Shown: positions 27,484 through 35,796, numbered from the stretch's first letter. The stretch is DNA of 64,000 nucleotides from JBGPEQ01 sp035518775 (GCA_035518775.1 DATIXH010000301.1:1-64000); one strand, 5' to 3'. The notes: a model not told the origin generated them from the letters alone. Program-made: numbers and translations.

Positions 27484-28160
27484 GGCTCGATCTTTGACAT
27501 CGTGTATCGGATGTTGCCGTTCGCCTGCCGTTGGACAGCGGGCCCAGCGACGACGTTTGCGTCGCTGGGCGGGGGAAACCCCTGCGCCCTTTCCCGCTGG
27601 ACATGGGGTCCATCGCTCAGAATCGATGACCCGTCGGGGCGACCCCGTGTGGTCGCCCGCATCTGCCCTCGCTGGACATGGGGTCCATCGCTCGGAATCG
27701 ATCCCCATGCAGGGATGGCTTTCCCGGTTGGGGGGCCCAGGCCGCGCGCCGGACAACCCCAATGCCAGCAAAGCTCGCTGGACATGGGGTCCATCGCTCA
27801 AGATTCAGCGGGCGCGTTTGCCGCCGCAAAGGTCAACCACAGAGAGCACGGAGGTCACAGAGGCGGCTTGGACTCTGTGTCCTCTGTGGTGAATTTTCTT
27901 CCCTGAGCTCCCGCTGGACATGGGGTGCTTCGCTCAAAATCGCAGTCAGTTGCCGGTGCTGGGCGGGCAAAAGCACGACAGGGCCGTCCCGCCCCTCCGC
28001 GGCCGCGCGCCTCCGCGTAAAGCCCCTGATCACCGCTTGGCATGGGGTCCTTCGATCGAAAGAGGAGCCGCAACGGCGCAAGGCCAGACTTAAGGAGGGC
28101 GCCTTTGCGGAACTCTTCCGGCGCCGTCCCGCTGGACATGGGGTCCATCGCTCGAATCGC
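27484..28160 (+). repeat. Repeat array locus 1: conserved 21-nt block plus six ~32-bp repeats
   Basis: This 740-bp gap has no credible gene. At 27484-27504 is a 21-nt block (starts GGCTCGATCTTTG) found exactly again at 44635-44655. Six direct repeats follow, core GCTGGACATGGGGTCC then ATCGCTC: 27593-27627, 27668-27702, 27776-27806, 27910-27943 (diverged), 28032-28060 (diverged) and 28128-28160. Repeat starts are 74-134 bp apart. Good copies can form a small hairpin, stem TGGAC/GTCCA with loop ATGGG. Intervening segments are unrelated to each other but carry hairpins, for example 27542-27570 (11-bp perfect stem), 27637-27658 (8 bp) and 27701-27716 (5 bp). The array ends 9 bp before the convergent SDR gene. 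Confidence 0.8.
27836..27890. repeat. Nested inverted repeat ACCACAGAG...CTCTGTGGT
   Basis: Inside array locus 1, ACCACAGAG (27836-27844) pairs with CTCTGTGGT (27882-27890), and CACAGAG (27856-27862) pairs with CTCTGTG (27873-27879). This resembles a short dispersed bacterial repeat of the type CCACAGAGG.CACAGAG that I recall from unrelated genomes. It differs in base composition from its surroundings and was probably inserted between two array repeats. Confidence 0.65.
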
Positions 28161-28169
28161 GACGGACCG

Positions 28170-28937
28170 TCAGACCGATTTGATCAGCCCCCCATCCACC
28201 CGCACCAGCGAGCCCGTCACATAGGCCGCCGGCGCGCTCGCCAGGAAGGCGACCACGGCGGCAAACTCCTCCGGCGTGCCGTAACGGCCAAGCGGGATCG
28301 TGGCCCGCGACTGGGCGGCGACCGTGGCGACGTCGACCCCCTGCCGCTTGGCGTTGGCGGCGTCGATCTCCCCGACCCGCTCGGTCTGAATGCGTCCCGG
28401 CACCACGCAGTTCACGGTGATGCCCTGGGCCGCCACCTCGTTGGCCAGACTCTTCGCCCAGCCGGCGATCGAGGCGCGGATGGCGTTGGACTGGCCGAGG
28501 TTGGCGATCGGCTGCTCCACGCCGGAGGAGACGACGGTGACGATGCGGCCCCAGCGCTTGTCCTGCATGGGCGGGAGCAGCTGCCGCGTCAGCTCGAAGA
28601 TGCTGATCGCCATCGCCTGGTACCAGCTGCGCCACGCCTCGCCCTCGATCTGGAGGATCGAGCCGGTCGGCGGGCCGCCCGTGTTGTTGATGAGGATGTC
28701 GACACCGCCGGCCGCCAGCACCGCCTGGGCCAGCCGCTCGATCGACCCGGGATCGCCGAGGTCGACCGGCTCGCTCTGGCCCTTGAGAGCGGCCGCCACC
28801 TCCGCCAGCCGCTCGCGGTTGCGGGCGGCGAGCACGACCTTGGCGCCCTCGGCCGCCAGCGCCGTCGCGATGGCCCGGCCGAGCCCGCGGCTGGCGCCCA
28901 GCACCAGGGCACGCTTGCCGGCGATGCCGAGGTCCAT
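28170..28937 (-). CDS. SDR family oxidoreductase (atypical active site)
   Basis: 255 aa. GASRGLG (residues 14-20) binds the cofactor; NNTGGPP near residue 85 and VVSSGV with S137/S138 are in place. As in the paralogue at 7097, the YxxxK pair is replaced, here by S150 and R154 (QSNAIRAS). The start codon overlaps the stop of the DapA-like gene (TGATG), so they are translationally coupled and likely act in one pathway, perhaps degradation of a keto-acid sugar. Its 3' end faces the repeat array. Confidence 0.88.
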   Translation of the reverse strand: MDLGIAGKRALVLGASRGLGRAIATALAAEGAKVVLAARNRERLAEVAAALKGQSEPVDLGDPGSIERLAQAVLAAGGVDILINNTGGPPTGSILQIEGEAWRSWYQAMAISIFELTRQLLPPMQDKRWGRIVTVVSSGVEQPIANLGQSNAIRASIAGWAKSLANEVAAQGITVNCVVPGRIQTERVGEIDAANAKRQGVDVATVAAQSRATIPLGRYGTPEEFAAVVAFLASAPAAYVTGSLVRVDGGLIKSV

Positions 28938-29869
28938 CAGGTAAGCTCCTTCAGCCGGCGGGCCTGCCGCTCCATCAGCCGCTCGATCTCCGCCCTGTCG
29001 TCGGGCGTCAGCAGCGGCGCCGGCTTGCGCAGGGCTGGGGAGGCGATGGCTCCGCGCTTGGCCAGCACGTACTTCCGGATGGCCATGCCGAGGCCGGGCT
29101 GCAGCTCGTAGCGGGCGAGCGGCAGATAGGCGTCGAAGAGATCGGCGGCGCGGTCGAGCTTGCCGGCGAAGTGGGCGCGGCAGACCTCGACCATCATCTC
29201 CGGATAGGAGAAGCCGGTCATGGCGCCGTCGGCCCCGCGCCGCAGATCCTCCGGCAGCATGATGGCGCCGTTGCCGACGAGGATGCTGATGCGCCGGGTC
29301 TCACCCGCCTGCGAGGCCGCCCGCACCGCCGCGATCTTGGCCAGCCCCGGCCAGTCTTCGTGCTTCAGCATCACGCAGCTCGGCAGCCGCTTCACGATCT
29401 CGGTGATAACGGTCGGCGCGATCACGACGCCGGTCGACTGCGGATAGTCCTGCAGCACGAACGGCACGTCGGTCCCGATCTCGCCGACGACATTGACGTA
29501 GTAGCGGATGATGTCGCCGTCGGTCTTCAGGGTCGAGGGCGGCGCCACCATCACGCCGGCGGCACCGGCATCCATCACCGCCGCCGTCAGCTCGCGCATG
29601 GCGGCGAAACCGGGACTGGAGACGCCGACCACCACGGGCACGCGGTCGCCGACCCGCTTCAGCACATGGCGCGCCACGGCCACCGACTCCTCGGCCGTCA
29701 GCTTCTGGGCCTCGCCCATCATGCCGAGGATGGTCATGCCGACCACGCCGCGCTCCACGTAGAACTCGACCATGCGGTCGACACTGGCGTAGTCGATGGC
29801 GCCGCTGTCGGTGAACGGCGTGACCGCGATGATGAAGACGTCGCGGGCGGATTCGTCGAGCTTCTTCAT
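28937..29869 (-). CDS. Dihydrodipicolinate synthase (DapA) family aldolase/dehydratase
   Basis: 310-aa TIM-barrel of the class I aldolase family. Schiff-base lysine K169 (VMLKHED) and tyrosine Y142 (LQDYPQSTG) are present; the GTTGE motif appears as GMMGE (49-53). Members cleave or dehydrate 2-keto-3-deoxy acids, sialic acid, or make dihydrodipicolinate. Context with an SDR, a sugar isomerase-like gene and a Gfo/Idh/MocA gene nearby suggests a catabolic role rather than lysine synthesis. Confidence 0.88.
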   Translation of the reverse strand: MKKLDESARDVFIIAVTPFTDSGAIDYASVDRMVEFYVERGVVGMTILGMMGEAQKLTAEESVAVARHVLKRVGDRVPVVVGVSSPGFAAMRELTAAVMDAGAAGVMVAPPSTLKTDGDIIRYYVNVVGEIGTDVPFVLQDYPQSTGVVIAPTVITEIVKRLPSCVMLKHEDWPGLAKIAAVRAASQAGETRRISILVGNGAIMLPEDLRRGADGAMTGFSYPEMMVEVCRAHFAGKLDRAADLFDAYLPLARYELQPGLGMAIRKYVLAKRGAIASPALRKPAPLLTPDDRAEIERLMERQARRLKELT

Positions 29870-29984
29870 GGAGGGTGCAATCCTTGAGGAGAGGTCCGCC
29901 GGTCATGCGCCAGAGCGGCCGGCCTTGTCAAATCTCCGCCCCTCCGCCGATAGTGGGCGCTCAGTCATCGCGGGAGTCATCGAC

Positions 29985-30503
29985 ATGGATGCCGAACAGC
30001 TCCGTTCCCTGCAGGCGCCGTTCAAGGCGCGCTATCGCGACGAACCGAACGCGGCCGTCATCACCTTGAAGGCCAGCGGTGAGCTCGGCGCCGAGACCAT
30101 CACCTGCAAGGTCGATACCGGCCGCGCGCTCGCCGAGGCGGGCCTGCATCCGGCCACGGGCGGCGACGGGCTGTCGCTGTGCTCGGGCGACATGCTGCTG
30201 GAGGCGCTGGTCGCCTGCGCCGGCGTCACGCTGAAGGCGGTCTCGACGGCCCTGTCGATCCCGATTCGCAGCGGGCGCGTGAGCGCGGAGGGCGATCTCG
30301 ACTTCCGCGGCACTCTGGGCGTCGCCAAGGATGCGCCGGTCGGCTTCAAGACCATTCGCCTCAGCTTCACGCTCGACACCGACGCGCCGCCGGAGCAACT
30401 TGACAAGCTGCTCACGCTGACCGAGCGCTACTGCGTCGTCTACCAGACCCTGAAGGGTGCGCCCGCGATGAGCGTCTCCTACCGCGTTGGCGCGGCAGCG
30501 TGA
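29985..30503 (+). CDS. OsmC family peroxiredoxin-like protein
   Basis: 172 aa starting MDAEQLRSLQAPFKARY after CGGGAG. The OsmC cysteines are at C66 (GLSLCSGDML) and C78 (EALVACAGVTLKAV). Family members reduce organic hydroperoxides with these thiols. The C-terminal TLTERYCVVYQTLKGAP fits the OsmC fold. It is divergent from the dapA-like gene and 22 bp before the isomerase-like gene. Confidence 0.87.
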   Translation: MDAEQLRSLQAPFKARYRDEPNAAVITLKASGELGAETITCKVDTGRALAEAGLHPATGGDGLSLCSGDMLLEALVACAGVTLKAVSTALSIPIRSGRVSAEGDLDFRGTLGVAKDAPVGFKTIRLSFTLDTDAPPEQLDKLLTLTERYCVVYQTLKGAPAMSVSYRVGAAA

Positions 30504-30525
30504 GTCACAAAGGACGAGGGGAGGA

Positions 30526-31587
30526 ATGGCGATGAAGACGATCAAGGGACCCGCGATCTTTCTGGCGCAGTTCGCCGGCGACGCGCCGCCGTTCGACAGC
30601 CTGCCGGCCATCGCCAAGTGGGCCGCCGATCTCGGCTTCAAGGGCCTGCAGATCCCGAGCTGGGATCGCCGACTGTTCGATCTCGAGAAGGCGGCCGAGA
30701 GTCAGGCCTACTGCGACGAGGTGAAGGGCATCCTCAAAGAGCGTGGCCTGCAGGTGACGGAGCTGTCGACCCACCTCCAAGGTCAGCTGGTCGCCGTGCA
30801 TCCCGCCTACGACACCGCCTTCGACGGATTCGCCGCGCCGCAGGTGCGCGGCAAGCCCGAGGCGCGCACCTCCTGGGCCATCGAGCAGTGCAAGCTGGCT
30901 GCCAAGGCCTCGCGCCGCCTGGGCGTCACCGAGCACGCCACCTTCTCCGGCGCGCTCGCCTGGCCCTACATCTACCCCTGGCCGCAGCGGCCGCCCGGCC
31001 TGATCGAGACCGCGTTCGACGAGCTGGCCAAGCGCTGGCGCCCCATCCTCGACGCCTTCGATGCCCAGGGCGTGAACGTCTGCTACGAGATCCACCCCGG
31101 CGAGGATCTCCATGACGGCGCGAGCTTCGAGATGTTCCTGGAGCGCGTCGGCGGCCACGAGCGCTGCAACATCCTCTTCGACCCCAGCCACTTCGTGCTG
31201 CAGCAGCTCGACTATCTCGAATATATCGACATCTACCACGAACGCATCCGCATGTTTCACGTAAAGGATGCCGAGTTCAATCCGACCGGGCGCCAGGGCG
31301 TCTACGGCGGCTATCAGTCCTGGACCGACCGCGCCGGCCGCTTCCGCTCGCTCGGCGACGGCCAAGTCGATTTCAGATCCATCTTCTCGAAACTCGCACA
31401 GTACGACTTCCCGGGCTGGGCCGTCCTGGAGTGGGAATGCTGTCTCAAGCATCCCGAGGACGGCGCGCGCGAGGGCGCCAAGTTCATCGCCGACCACATT
31501 ATCCGCGTCACCGACAAGGCCTTCGACGATTTCGCCGGCGCCGGCACCGACCAGGCCGCCAACCGGCGCATGCTCGGCATCAACTGA
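30526..31587 (+). CDS. Sugar phosphate isomerase/epimerase (xylose isomerase-like TIM barrel)
   Basis: 353 aa. Metal and substrate residues of the family are visible: VCYEIHPGEDLHDG (Glu), CNILFDPSHF (Asp and His), MFHVKDAEF (His and Asp) and AVLEWECCLKHPEDG (Glu). The ATG at 30526 follows GAGGGGAGG. The Gfo/Idh/MocA gene starts 11 bp downstream; such pairs are frequent in inositol or keto-sugar catabolism. The substrate is unknown. Confidence 0.9.
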   Translation: MAMKTIKGPAIFLAQFAGDAPPFDSLPAIAKWAADLGFKGLQIPSWDRRLFDLEKAAESQAYCDEVKGILKERGLQVTELSTHLQGQLVAVHPAYDTAFDGFAAPQVRGKPEARTSWAIEQCKLAAKASRRLGVTEHATFSGALAWPYIYPWPQRPPGLIETAFDELAKRWRPILDAFDAQGVNVCYEIHPGEDLHDGASFEMFLERVGGHERCNILFDPSHFVLQQLDYLEYIDIYHERIRMFHVKDAEFNPTGRQGVYGGYQSWTDRAGRFRSLGDGQVDFRSIFSKLAQYDFPGWAVLEWECCLKHPEDGAREGAKFIADHIIRVTDKAFDDFAGAGTDQAANRRMLGIN

Positions 31588-31598
31588 GGGAGGCCGCC

Positions 31599-32783
31599 AT
31601 GGTCGACGCCACCTCGGATGCCCGCACTAGCAGGCCGCTTCGCCTCGGCATGGTCGGCGGCGGCCGCGGCGCCTTCATCGGCGCCGTCCACCGCCTCTGC
31701 GCCCGCATGGACGGCCGCTACGACCTCGTCGCAGGCGCACTCTCTTCGGCCCCAGAGCGCGCCAAGGACTCTGGCGCCGATCTCGGCTTGGCGTCGGATC
31801 GCATCTATACGAGCTACAGCGAGATGGCCGCCACCGAGGCGAAGCGCTCCGACGGCATCGAGGCGGTCAGCATCGTCACGCCCAACGACAGCCACCACGC
31901 CATCGCCCGCGCCTTCCTCGACCGCGGCATCGACGTGGTCTGCGACAAGCCGATGACCACGACCGTCGAGGACGCCGCCGACCTCGTGCAGGCCGTGCGC
32001 AAGAGCGGCCTCGTCTTCGGCCTCACCCACAACTACACCGGCTATCCGCTGGTGCGACAGGCGCGCGAGATGGTGGCGGCCGGCGAGCTCGGCCGCATCC
32101 GCGTGATCCAGGCCGAGTACGCGCAGGACTGGCTGGCGACCAAGCTGGAGGAGACCGGCCACAAGCAAGCGGGCTGGCGGGTCGATCCACAGCGTGCCGG
32201 CCCCGGCGGCTGCCTCGGCGACATCGGCACCCATGCGCACAACCTTGCCGGCTTCATCAGCGGACTGCAGGTGACGGAGCTGGCGGCCGATCTCGGCCGC
32301 TTCGTCCCGGGGCGGCGCCTGGATGACAACGTCCACGTGATGCTGCGCTACGACAACGGTGCCCGCGGCATGCTGTGGGCGAGCCAGGTTTCTCCCGGCA
32401 ACGAGAACGCCCTGCGCGTGCGCGTCTACGGCGAAAAGGCCGGCCTGGAATGGAGCCAGGAGCATCCCAACCAGCTGCGCTTCGCGCCCCTGGGGAAGCC
32501 GCCGCAGACGCTGTCGCGTGGCGGGCCGAGTCTCGGTCCCGCCGCCGCCTACGCGACGCGCATCCCGCCCGGCCACCCCGAGGGCTATCTCGAGGGCTTC
32601 GCCAACCTCTATCGCGACCTCGCCGAGCAGATCACGGCGCGCCGCGCCAAACGCAAGCCCGATCCGAGCGCACTGCTGGTGCCGACCGTCGAGGACGGCG
32701 CGCGCGGCGTGAAGTTCATCGCCGCCGCCGTCGAGTCGAGCTCCAAGAACGGCGCCTGGGTCGACGCGCGGCTCGCGCTCTAG
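31599..32783 (+). CDS. Gfo/Idh/MocA family NAD(P)-dependent oxidoreductase
   Basis: 394 aa. Rossmann motif GMVGGGRGAFIG, VSIVTPNDSHH, and catalytic-type K117 in CDKPMTT; the C-terminal domain has GPGGCLGDIGTHAHNLAGFISG with the Asp/His pair typical of sugar or inositol dehydrogenases. GAGGGAGG precedes the ATG. It is the intact relative of the remnant at 5326-5677: both start with a similar leader, then the identical block LRLGMVGGGRGAFIG. Adjacent to the isomerase-like gene in an operon. Confidence 0.92.
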   Translation: MVDATSDARTSRPLRLGMVGGGRGAFIGAVHRLCARMDGRYDLVAGALSSAPERAKDSGADLGLASDRIYTSYSEMAATEAKRSDGIEAVSIVTPNDSHHAIARAFLDRGIDVVCDKPMTTTVEDAADLVQAVRKSGLVFGLTHNYTGYPLVRQAREMVAAGELGRIRVIQAEYAQDWLATKLEETGHKQAGWRVDPQRAGPGGCLGDIGTHAHNLAGFISGLQVTELAADLGRFVPGRRLDDNVHVMLRYDNGARGMLWASQVSPGNENALRVRVYGEKAGLEWSQEHPNQLRFAPLGKPPQTLSRGGPSLGPAAAYATRIPPGHPEGYLEGFANLYRDLAEQITARRAKRKPDPSALLVPTVEDGARGVKFIAAAVESSSKNGAWVDARLAL

Positions 32784-32787
32784 CGCG

Positions 32788-34425
32788 ATGGCAGAGCCGA
32801 CGGCCGCGACGGACGATCTCGCAGGCCTGTTGCGCCGCGCGGCGGCCGCGCACCAGGCCGGCCGCTTGGCCGAGGCCGAGCAGCATTGTCGCACGGTGCT
32901 GGCCAAGCAACCCGGCAATGCCGACGCGCAGTTCCTGCTGGCCGGCGTCGCCGCCGCGGCCGGCCGCCCGGCCATCGCCATCGATCTGCTGCGGCAGGCG
33001 ATCGCGCATCACCCGGAGCGCGCGGATCTGCACGGCAATCTCGGTGCGCTGCTCGGGCGGCTCGGCCGACTGGACGAGGCCATCGCATGCTTCCGCACGG
33101 CGATCCGGCTCGATCCGGGCGCCGCTGCCGGCCACCTCGCCCTCGGCAATGCGCTGCAGGCCAGGGGCGACCTCGAGGCTGCCATCGCCAGCTTTCGCGG
33201 CGGGACGGAGGCGGAGCCGCGCAGCGCACCCGCCCACGCGAATCTCGGCAACGCGCTACGGACCGCCGGTCGGCTGGATGAGGCTGCCGCGAACCTGCGT
33301 GAGGCGGCGCGGCTCGACCCGACTCTCCCGGAGACGCAGCACAACCTCGGAGTCGTGCTGTTCACGCAAGGCCATCTCTCCGAGGCCGAAGCGGCCTTCC
33401 GCGCGGCCCTGCGGCTGAGGCCCGACAGCCAACTCACCTTCCGACAGCTGGCGGTCCTGCTGATCGCGGCCGGTCGGCTCGACGAGGCCGCGCGCTTTCT
33501 GATCGAGCCGGTGCAGGACTTCCGCCGTCCCGGCGGTGCCGGGACCGCCGCGACGTTCCGCCAGACTAACCGCGTGAAGCTCCAGCATGATATCGATCAG
33601 CTTGCCTATCTCGTCGATCACGACGCGGCGCCGCGGCAACTCGTTGATGTGCTCGCCGACTATCGGGCGCTGCTCGCGCAGGTGCGCGACGACAAGACGT
33701 TCGAGATAGCGCCGGCGGCGTGGCCGCGGCTCGTCGCCCACTACAACCGCCTGATCAACCTGCGAGAGACGCCGCTGCGTCCCGAAGGCGCCCTTGGGGA
33801 CTGGGATGGGGCCGCCGTCGAACGCGACTATCGCTCCAATGCGCCCGGTTTCACTTGGTTCGACGGGCTGCTGACATCGGCGGCGCGGCAGGATCTGTGG
33901 CGCTTCTGTGTGGAGTCCACCATCTGGTTCCAGATGACCTTCAAGAACGAGGTCAGCGCCACGCTCTTCAACGGCTTCTGCTGTCCGCTTCTGCTGCAGA
34001 TCGCGCGGGAGCTGCGCGAGCGCCTGCCGGCGTTGCTAGGCCGACACCCGCTCTCGCTGGCCTGGGCCTACAAATATTGCGGACCGTTCTCCGGGCTCGG
34101 GCCCCATGCCGACGACGGTGCCGTGGCCGTGAACTTCTGGCTCACGCCCGACGATGCCAACGAAGACCGAGAAAGGGGCGGCCTCGTGATCTGGAACAAG
34201 CTCGTGCCGGAGCACTATCTCCGGCGCGATCGCGGGGCTCAGGCGACGATGATCCAGTCGCTGATCGATGAGCCGGATGCAAGCGCCGTCACCGTGCCCT
34301 ATCGCTGCAATCGGGCCGCCATCTTCAATGGCATGATCGCGCACTCGACCGACGCGTTCCGCTTCAAGGACGGCTACGAGCACCGCCGCATCAACGTCAC
34401 GCTCCTCTACGGTCGCACCGACTAG
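32788..34425 (+). CDS. TPR protein fused to a 2-oxoglutarate/Fe(II) oxygenase-like domain
   Basis: 545 aa. Residues 1 to about 240 are six or so TPR units (repeats of the type GNLGALLGRLGRLDEAIACFRTAIRLDPG). The C-terminal about 230 residues contain an Fe(II) site H440-A-D442 (GPHADDGAVAVNFWL), distal H519 (MIAHSTDAF) and R533/R534 (YEHRRINVTLLYG) for 2-oxoglutarate. This is the layout of the cupin-fold dioxygenases, as in prolyl or aspartyl hydroxylases. TPR repeats would recruit a protein substrate. No signal peptide is seen. It overlaps the HtrA-like gene's 3' end by 4 bp. Confidence 0.82.
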   Translation: MAEPTAATDDLAGLLRRAAAAHQAGRLAEAEQHCRTVLAKQPGNADAQFLLAGVAAAAGRPAIAIDLLRQAIAHHPERADLHGNLGALLGRLGRLDEAIACFRTAIRLDPGAAAGHLALGNALQARGDLEAAIASFRGGTEAEPRSAPAHANLGNALRTAGRLDEAAANLREAARLDPTLPETQHNLGVVLFTQGHLSEAEAAFRAALRLRPDSQLTFRQLAVLLIAAGRLDEAARFLIEPVQDFRRPGGAGTAATFRQTNRVKLQHDIDQLAYLVDHDAAPRQLVDVLADYRALLAQVRDDKTFEIAPAAWPRLVAHYNRLINLRETPLRPEGALGDWDGAAVERDYRSNAPGFTWFDGLLTSAARQDLWRFCVESTIWFQMTFKNEVSATLFNGFCCPLLLQIARELRERLPALLGRHPLSLAWAYKYCGPFSGLGPHADDGAVAVNFWLTPDDANEDRERGGLVIWNKLVPEHYLRRDRGAQATMIQSLIDEPDASAVTVPYRCNRAAIFNGMIAHSTDAFRFKDGYEHRRINVTLLYGRTD

Positions 34426-35456
34426 GCAGCATCCGGCCGCTCCGCAGGTACGATCGGCAGCGTGAGCTTCTGCGTCAGCCGCAGCACCGTGAGTTCGGTC
34501 TGCTTCCCCGCGCGGTCGGCGGTCAGCAGCCGGTGCAGCGCATCGACGCCGGTCACAGGCGTGCCATTGAAGGCGACGATGGTGTCGCCGACCTGCAGGC
34601 CGGCGCTGGCCGCCGGGCTGCGAAGCGCGATCGACATCACGCGCGCGCCCGCCTCCGCCTGCAATCCGTGGAAGCGGACCATGCGGCGGGGCAGCGCCAC
34701 GGTCTGTCCGCCGACGCCGATGAAGCTGCGCCGCACCTTGCCATGGCGCAGCAGTTCAGCCACGACGAACTGCGCGGTGTTGCTGGCGATGGCGAAGCAG
34801 AGGCCCTGGGCCGGGCGGATGATGGCGGTGTTGATGCCGATGATGCGGCCTTGCGCCGTCACCAGCGGCCCGCCGGAGTTGCCGGGATTGAGCGCGGCAT
34901 CGGTCTGCACGATGTCGTCGATCAGCCGCCCGGTGCCCGAACGCAGCGAGCGGCCGAGGGCGCTGACCACGCCCGCCGTCACCGAGCATTGGAAGCCGAA
35001 GGGATTGCCGATGGCGATCACGAGCTGGCCGACGCGGATCGCGGCGGAGTCTCCGAGTTCGGCATGGGCCAAACTGTCCGCATGCAGCCGCAGGACCGCG
35101 AGATCGCTGTCGGGATCGTCGCCGACGAGGTAGGCCGGAAACGAGCGCCCGTCGGTCAGAGTCGCTTCGATCGCGGTCGCACCATGCACGACATGGCTGT
35201 TGGTGAGAATGAACCCGTCGGGCGTGAAGATGACGCCGGAGCCGGAGCCCAGCGGCACCTCGTTCTCCGTCTCCGCCGCGTTCTGGCCACGGCGGCGCGC
35301 CTGCAGATGGACGACGGCCGGCGCCACGCGATCGACCGCCGCCGCGACGGCGCGCGAATAGGCGTCGAGCAGCTCGCCGTCGCCCTGTCCAGTGTCCATC
35401 GGCTCGTGCGTGGTGGCTGCCGGCCGATCGGCGATCGGCCTGAACCCGTCTAACAT
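34422..35456 (-). CDS. HtrA/DegP-like serine protease with one PDZ domain
   Basis: 344 aa. Catalytic triad H88 (TNSHVVHG), D118 (DPDSDLAVL) and S194 (NPGNSGGPL). A PDZ domain occupies about residues 230-335 (RVMSIALRSPAASAGLQVGDTIVAFNG). The N-terminus is hydrophilic (MLDGFRPIADRPAATTHEP), with no signal peptide or membrane anchor, so it may be cytoplasmic, unlike DegP. ATG 35399 is an alternative start and does not add a signal. Function: protein quality control by inference from the family. Confidence 0.87.
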   Translation of the reverse strand: MLDGFRPIADRPAATTHEPMDTGQGDGELLDAYSRAVAAAVDRVAPAVVHLQARRRGQNAAETENEVPLGSGSGVIFTPDGFILTNSHVVHGATAIEATLTDGRSFPAYLVGDDPDSDLAVLRLHADSLAHAELGDSAAIRVGQLVIAIGNPFGFQCSVTAGVVSALGRSLRSGTGRLIDDIVQTDAALNPGNSGGPLVTAQGRIIGINTAIIRPAQGLCFAIASNTAQFVVAELLRHGKVRRSFIGVGGQTVALPRRMVRFHGLQAEAGARVMSIALRSPAASAGLQVGDTIVAFNGTPVTGVDALHRLLTADRAGKQTELTVLRLTQKLTLPIVPAERPDAA

Positions 35457-35516
35457 CCCGTGTGTCCTTGCTGGGGTGATTCGATGCCCTGAATCTTGGC
35501 AGCGGGCGCGCCGGCT

Positions 35517-35792
35517 TCAAGTCGTGCGCTTCTCCAGGACCTGCAGCAGCTCGTTGATCTTCTCGAACTGCTCCTCGGTCTTGCCGCCGCGGATGGCGTC
35601 GTGCACGCAATGCTCGACATGGTCCTTGAGCACCTCGTCCTCCACCTTCTTGAGGGCGGCGTGCACGGCACGCAGCTGAGTGAGGATGTCGATGCAGTAC
35701 CGTTCCTCATCGATCATCCGTTCGATGCCGCGCACCTGGCCTTCGATGCGGCGCAGGCGCGAGCGGCAGGATGCCTGTGTCTTCGGCTTCAT
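35517..35792 (-). CDS. csoR: CsoR-type copper-sensing repressor
   Basis: 91-aa all-helical regulator of the CsoR/RcnR family. The Cu(I) ligands match exactly: C33 (RYCIDIL), H58 and C62 (KDHVEHCVHDA), with the 25- and 4-residue spacing of Mycobacterium CsoR. The start MKPKTQASCRSRLRRIEGQVRG is typical. It is divergent from copA and a CsoR-like palindrome lies between them at 35805-35821. On copper binding it should release this operator. Confidence 0.93.
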   Translation of the reverse strand: MKPKTQASCRSRLRRIEGQVRGIERMIDEERYCIDILTQLRAVHAALKKVEDEVLKDHVEHCVHDAIRGGKTEEQFEKINELLQVLEKRTT

Positions 35793-35796
35793 GGCC

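Noticed and set aside
27357..27829. Small proteins starting MDPMSS on the strand opposite to the array
   Set aside because: Each repeat contains an ATG on its complement, giving many short frames in different phases. No ribosome sites and no conserved sequence beyond the repeat.
27442..27906. 154-aa open frame through array locus 1
   Set aside because: Its ATG lies upstream of the predicted transcript start, and repeats occur in different phases. Locus 2 has no matching protein beyond the 21-nt block.
27593..28160. CRISPR array
   Set aside because: Repeats are similar in length to CRISPR repeats, but they diverge, spacing is irregular (74-134 bp), spacers carry their own hairpins, and no cas gene is present.
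27484..28160. Integron attC cassette array
   Set aside because: A LexA site and imperfect palindromes invite the idea, but there is no integrase and there are no cassette genes, and the repeats lack the R'/R'' core sites.
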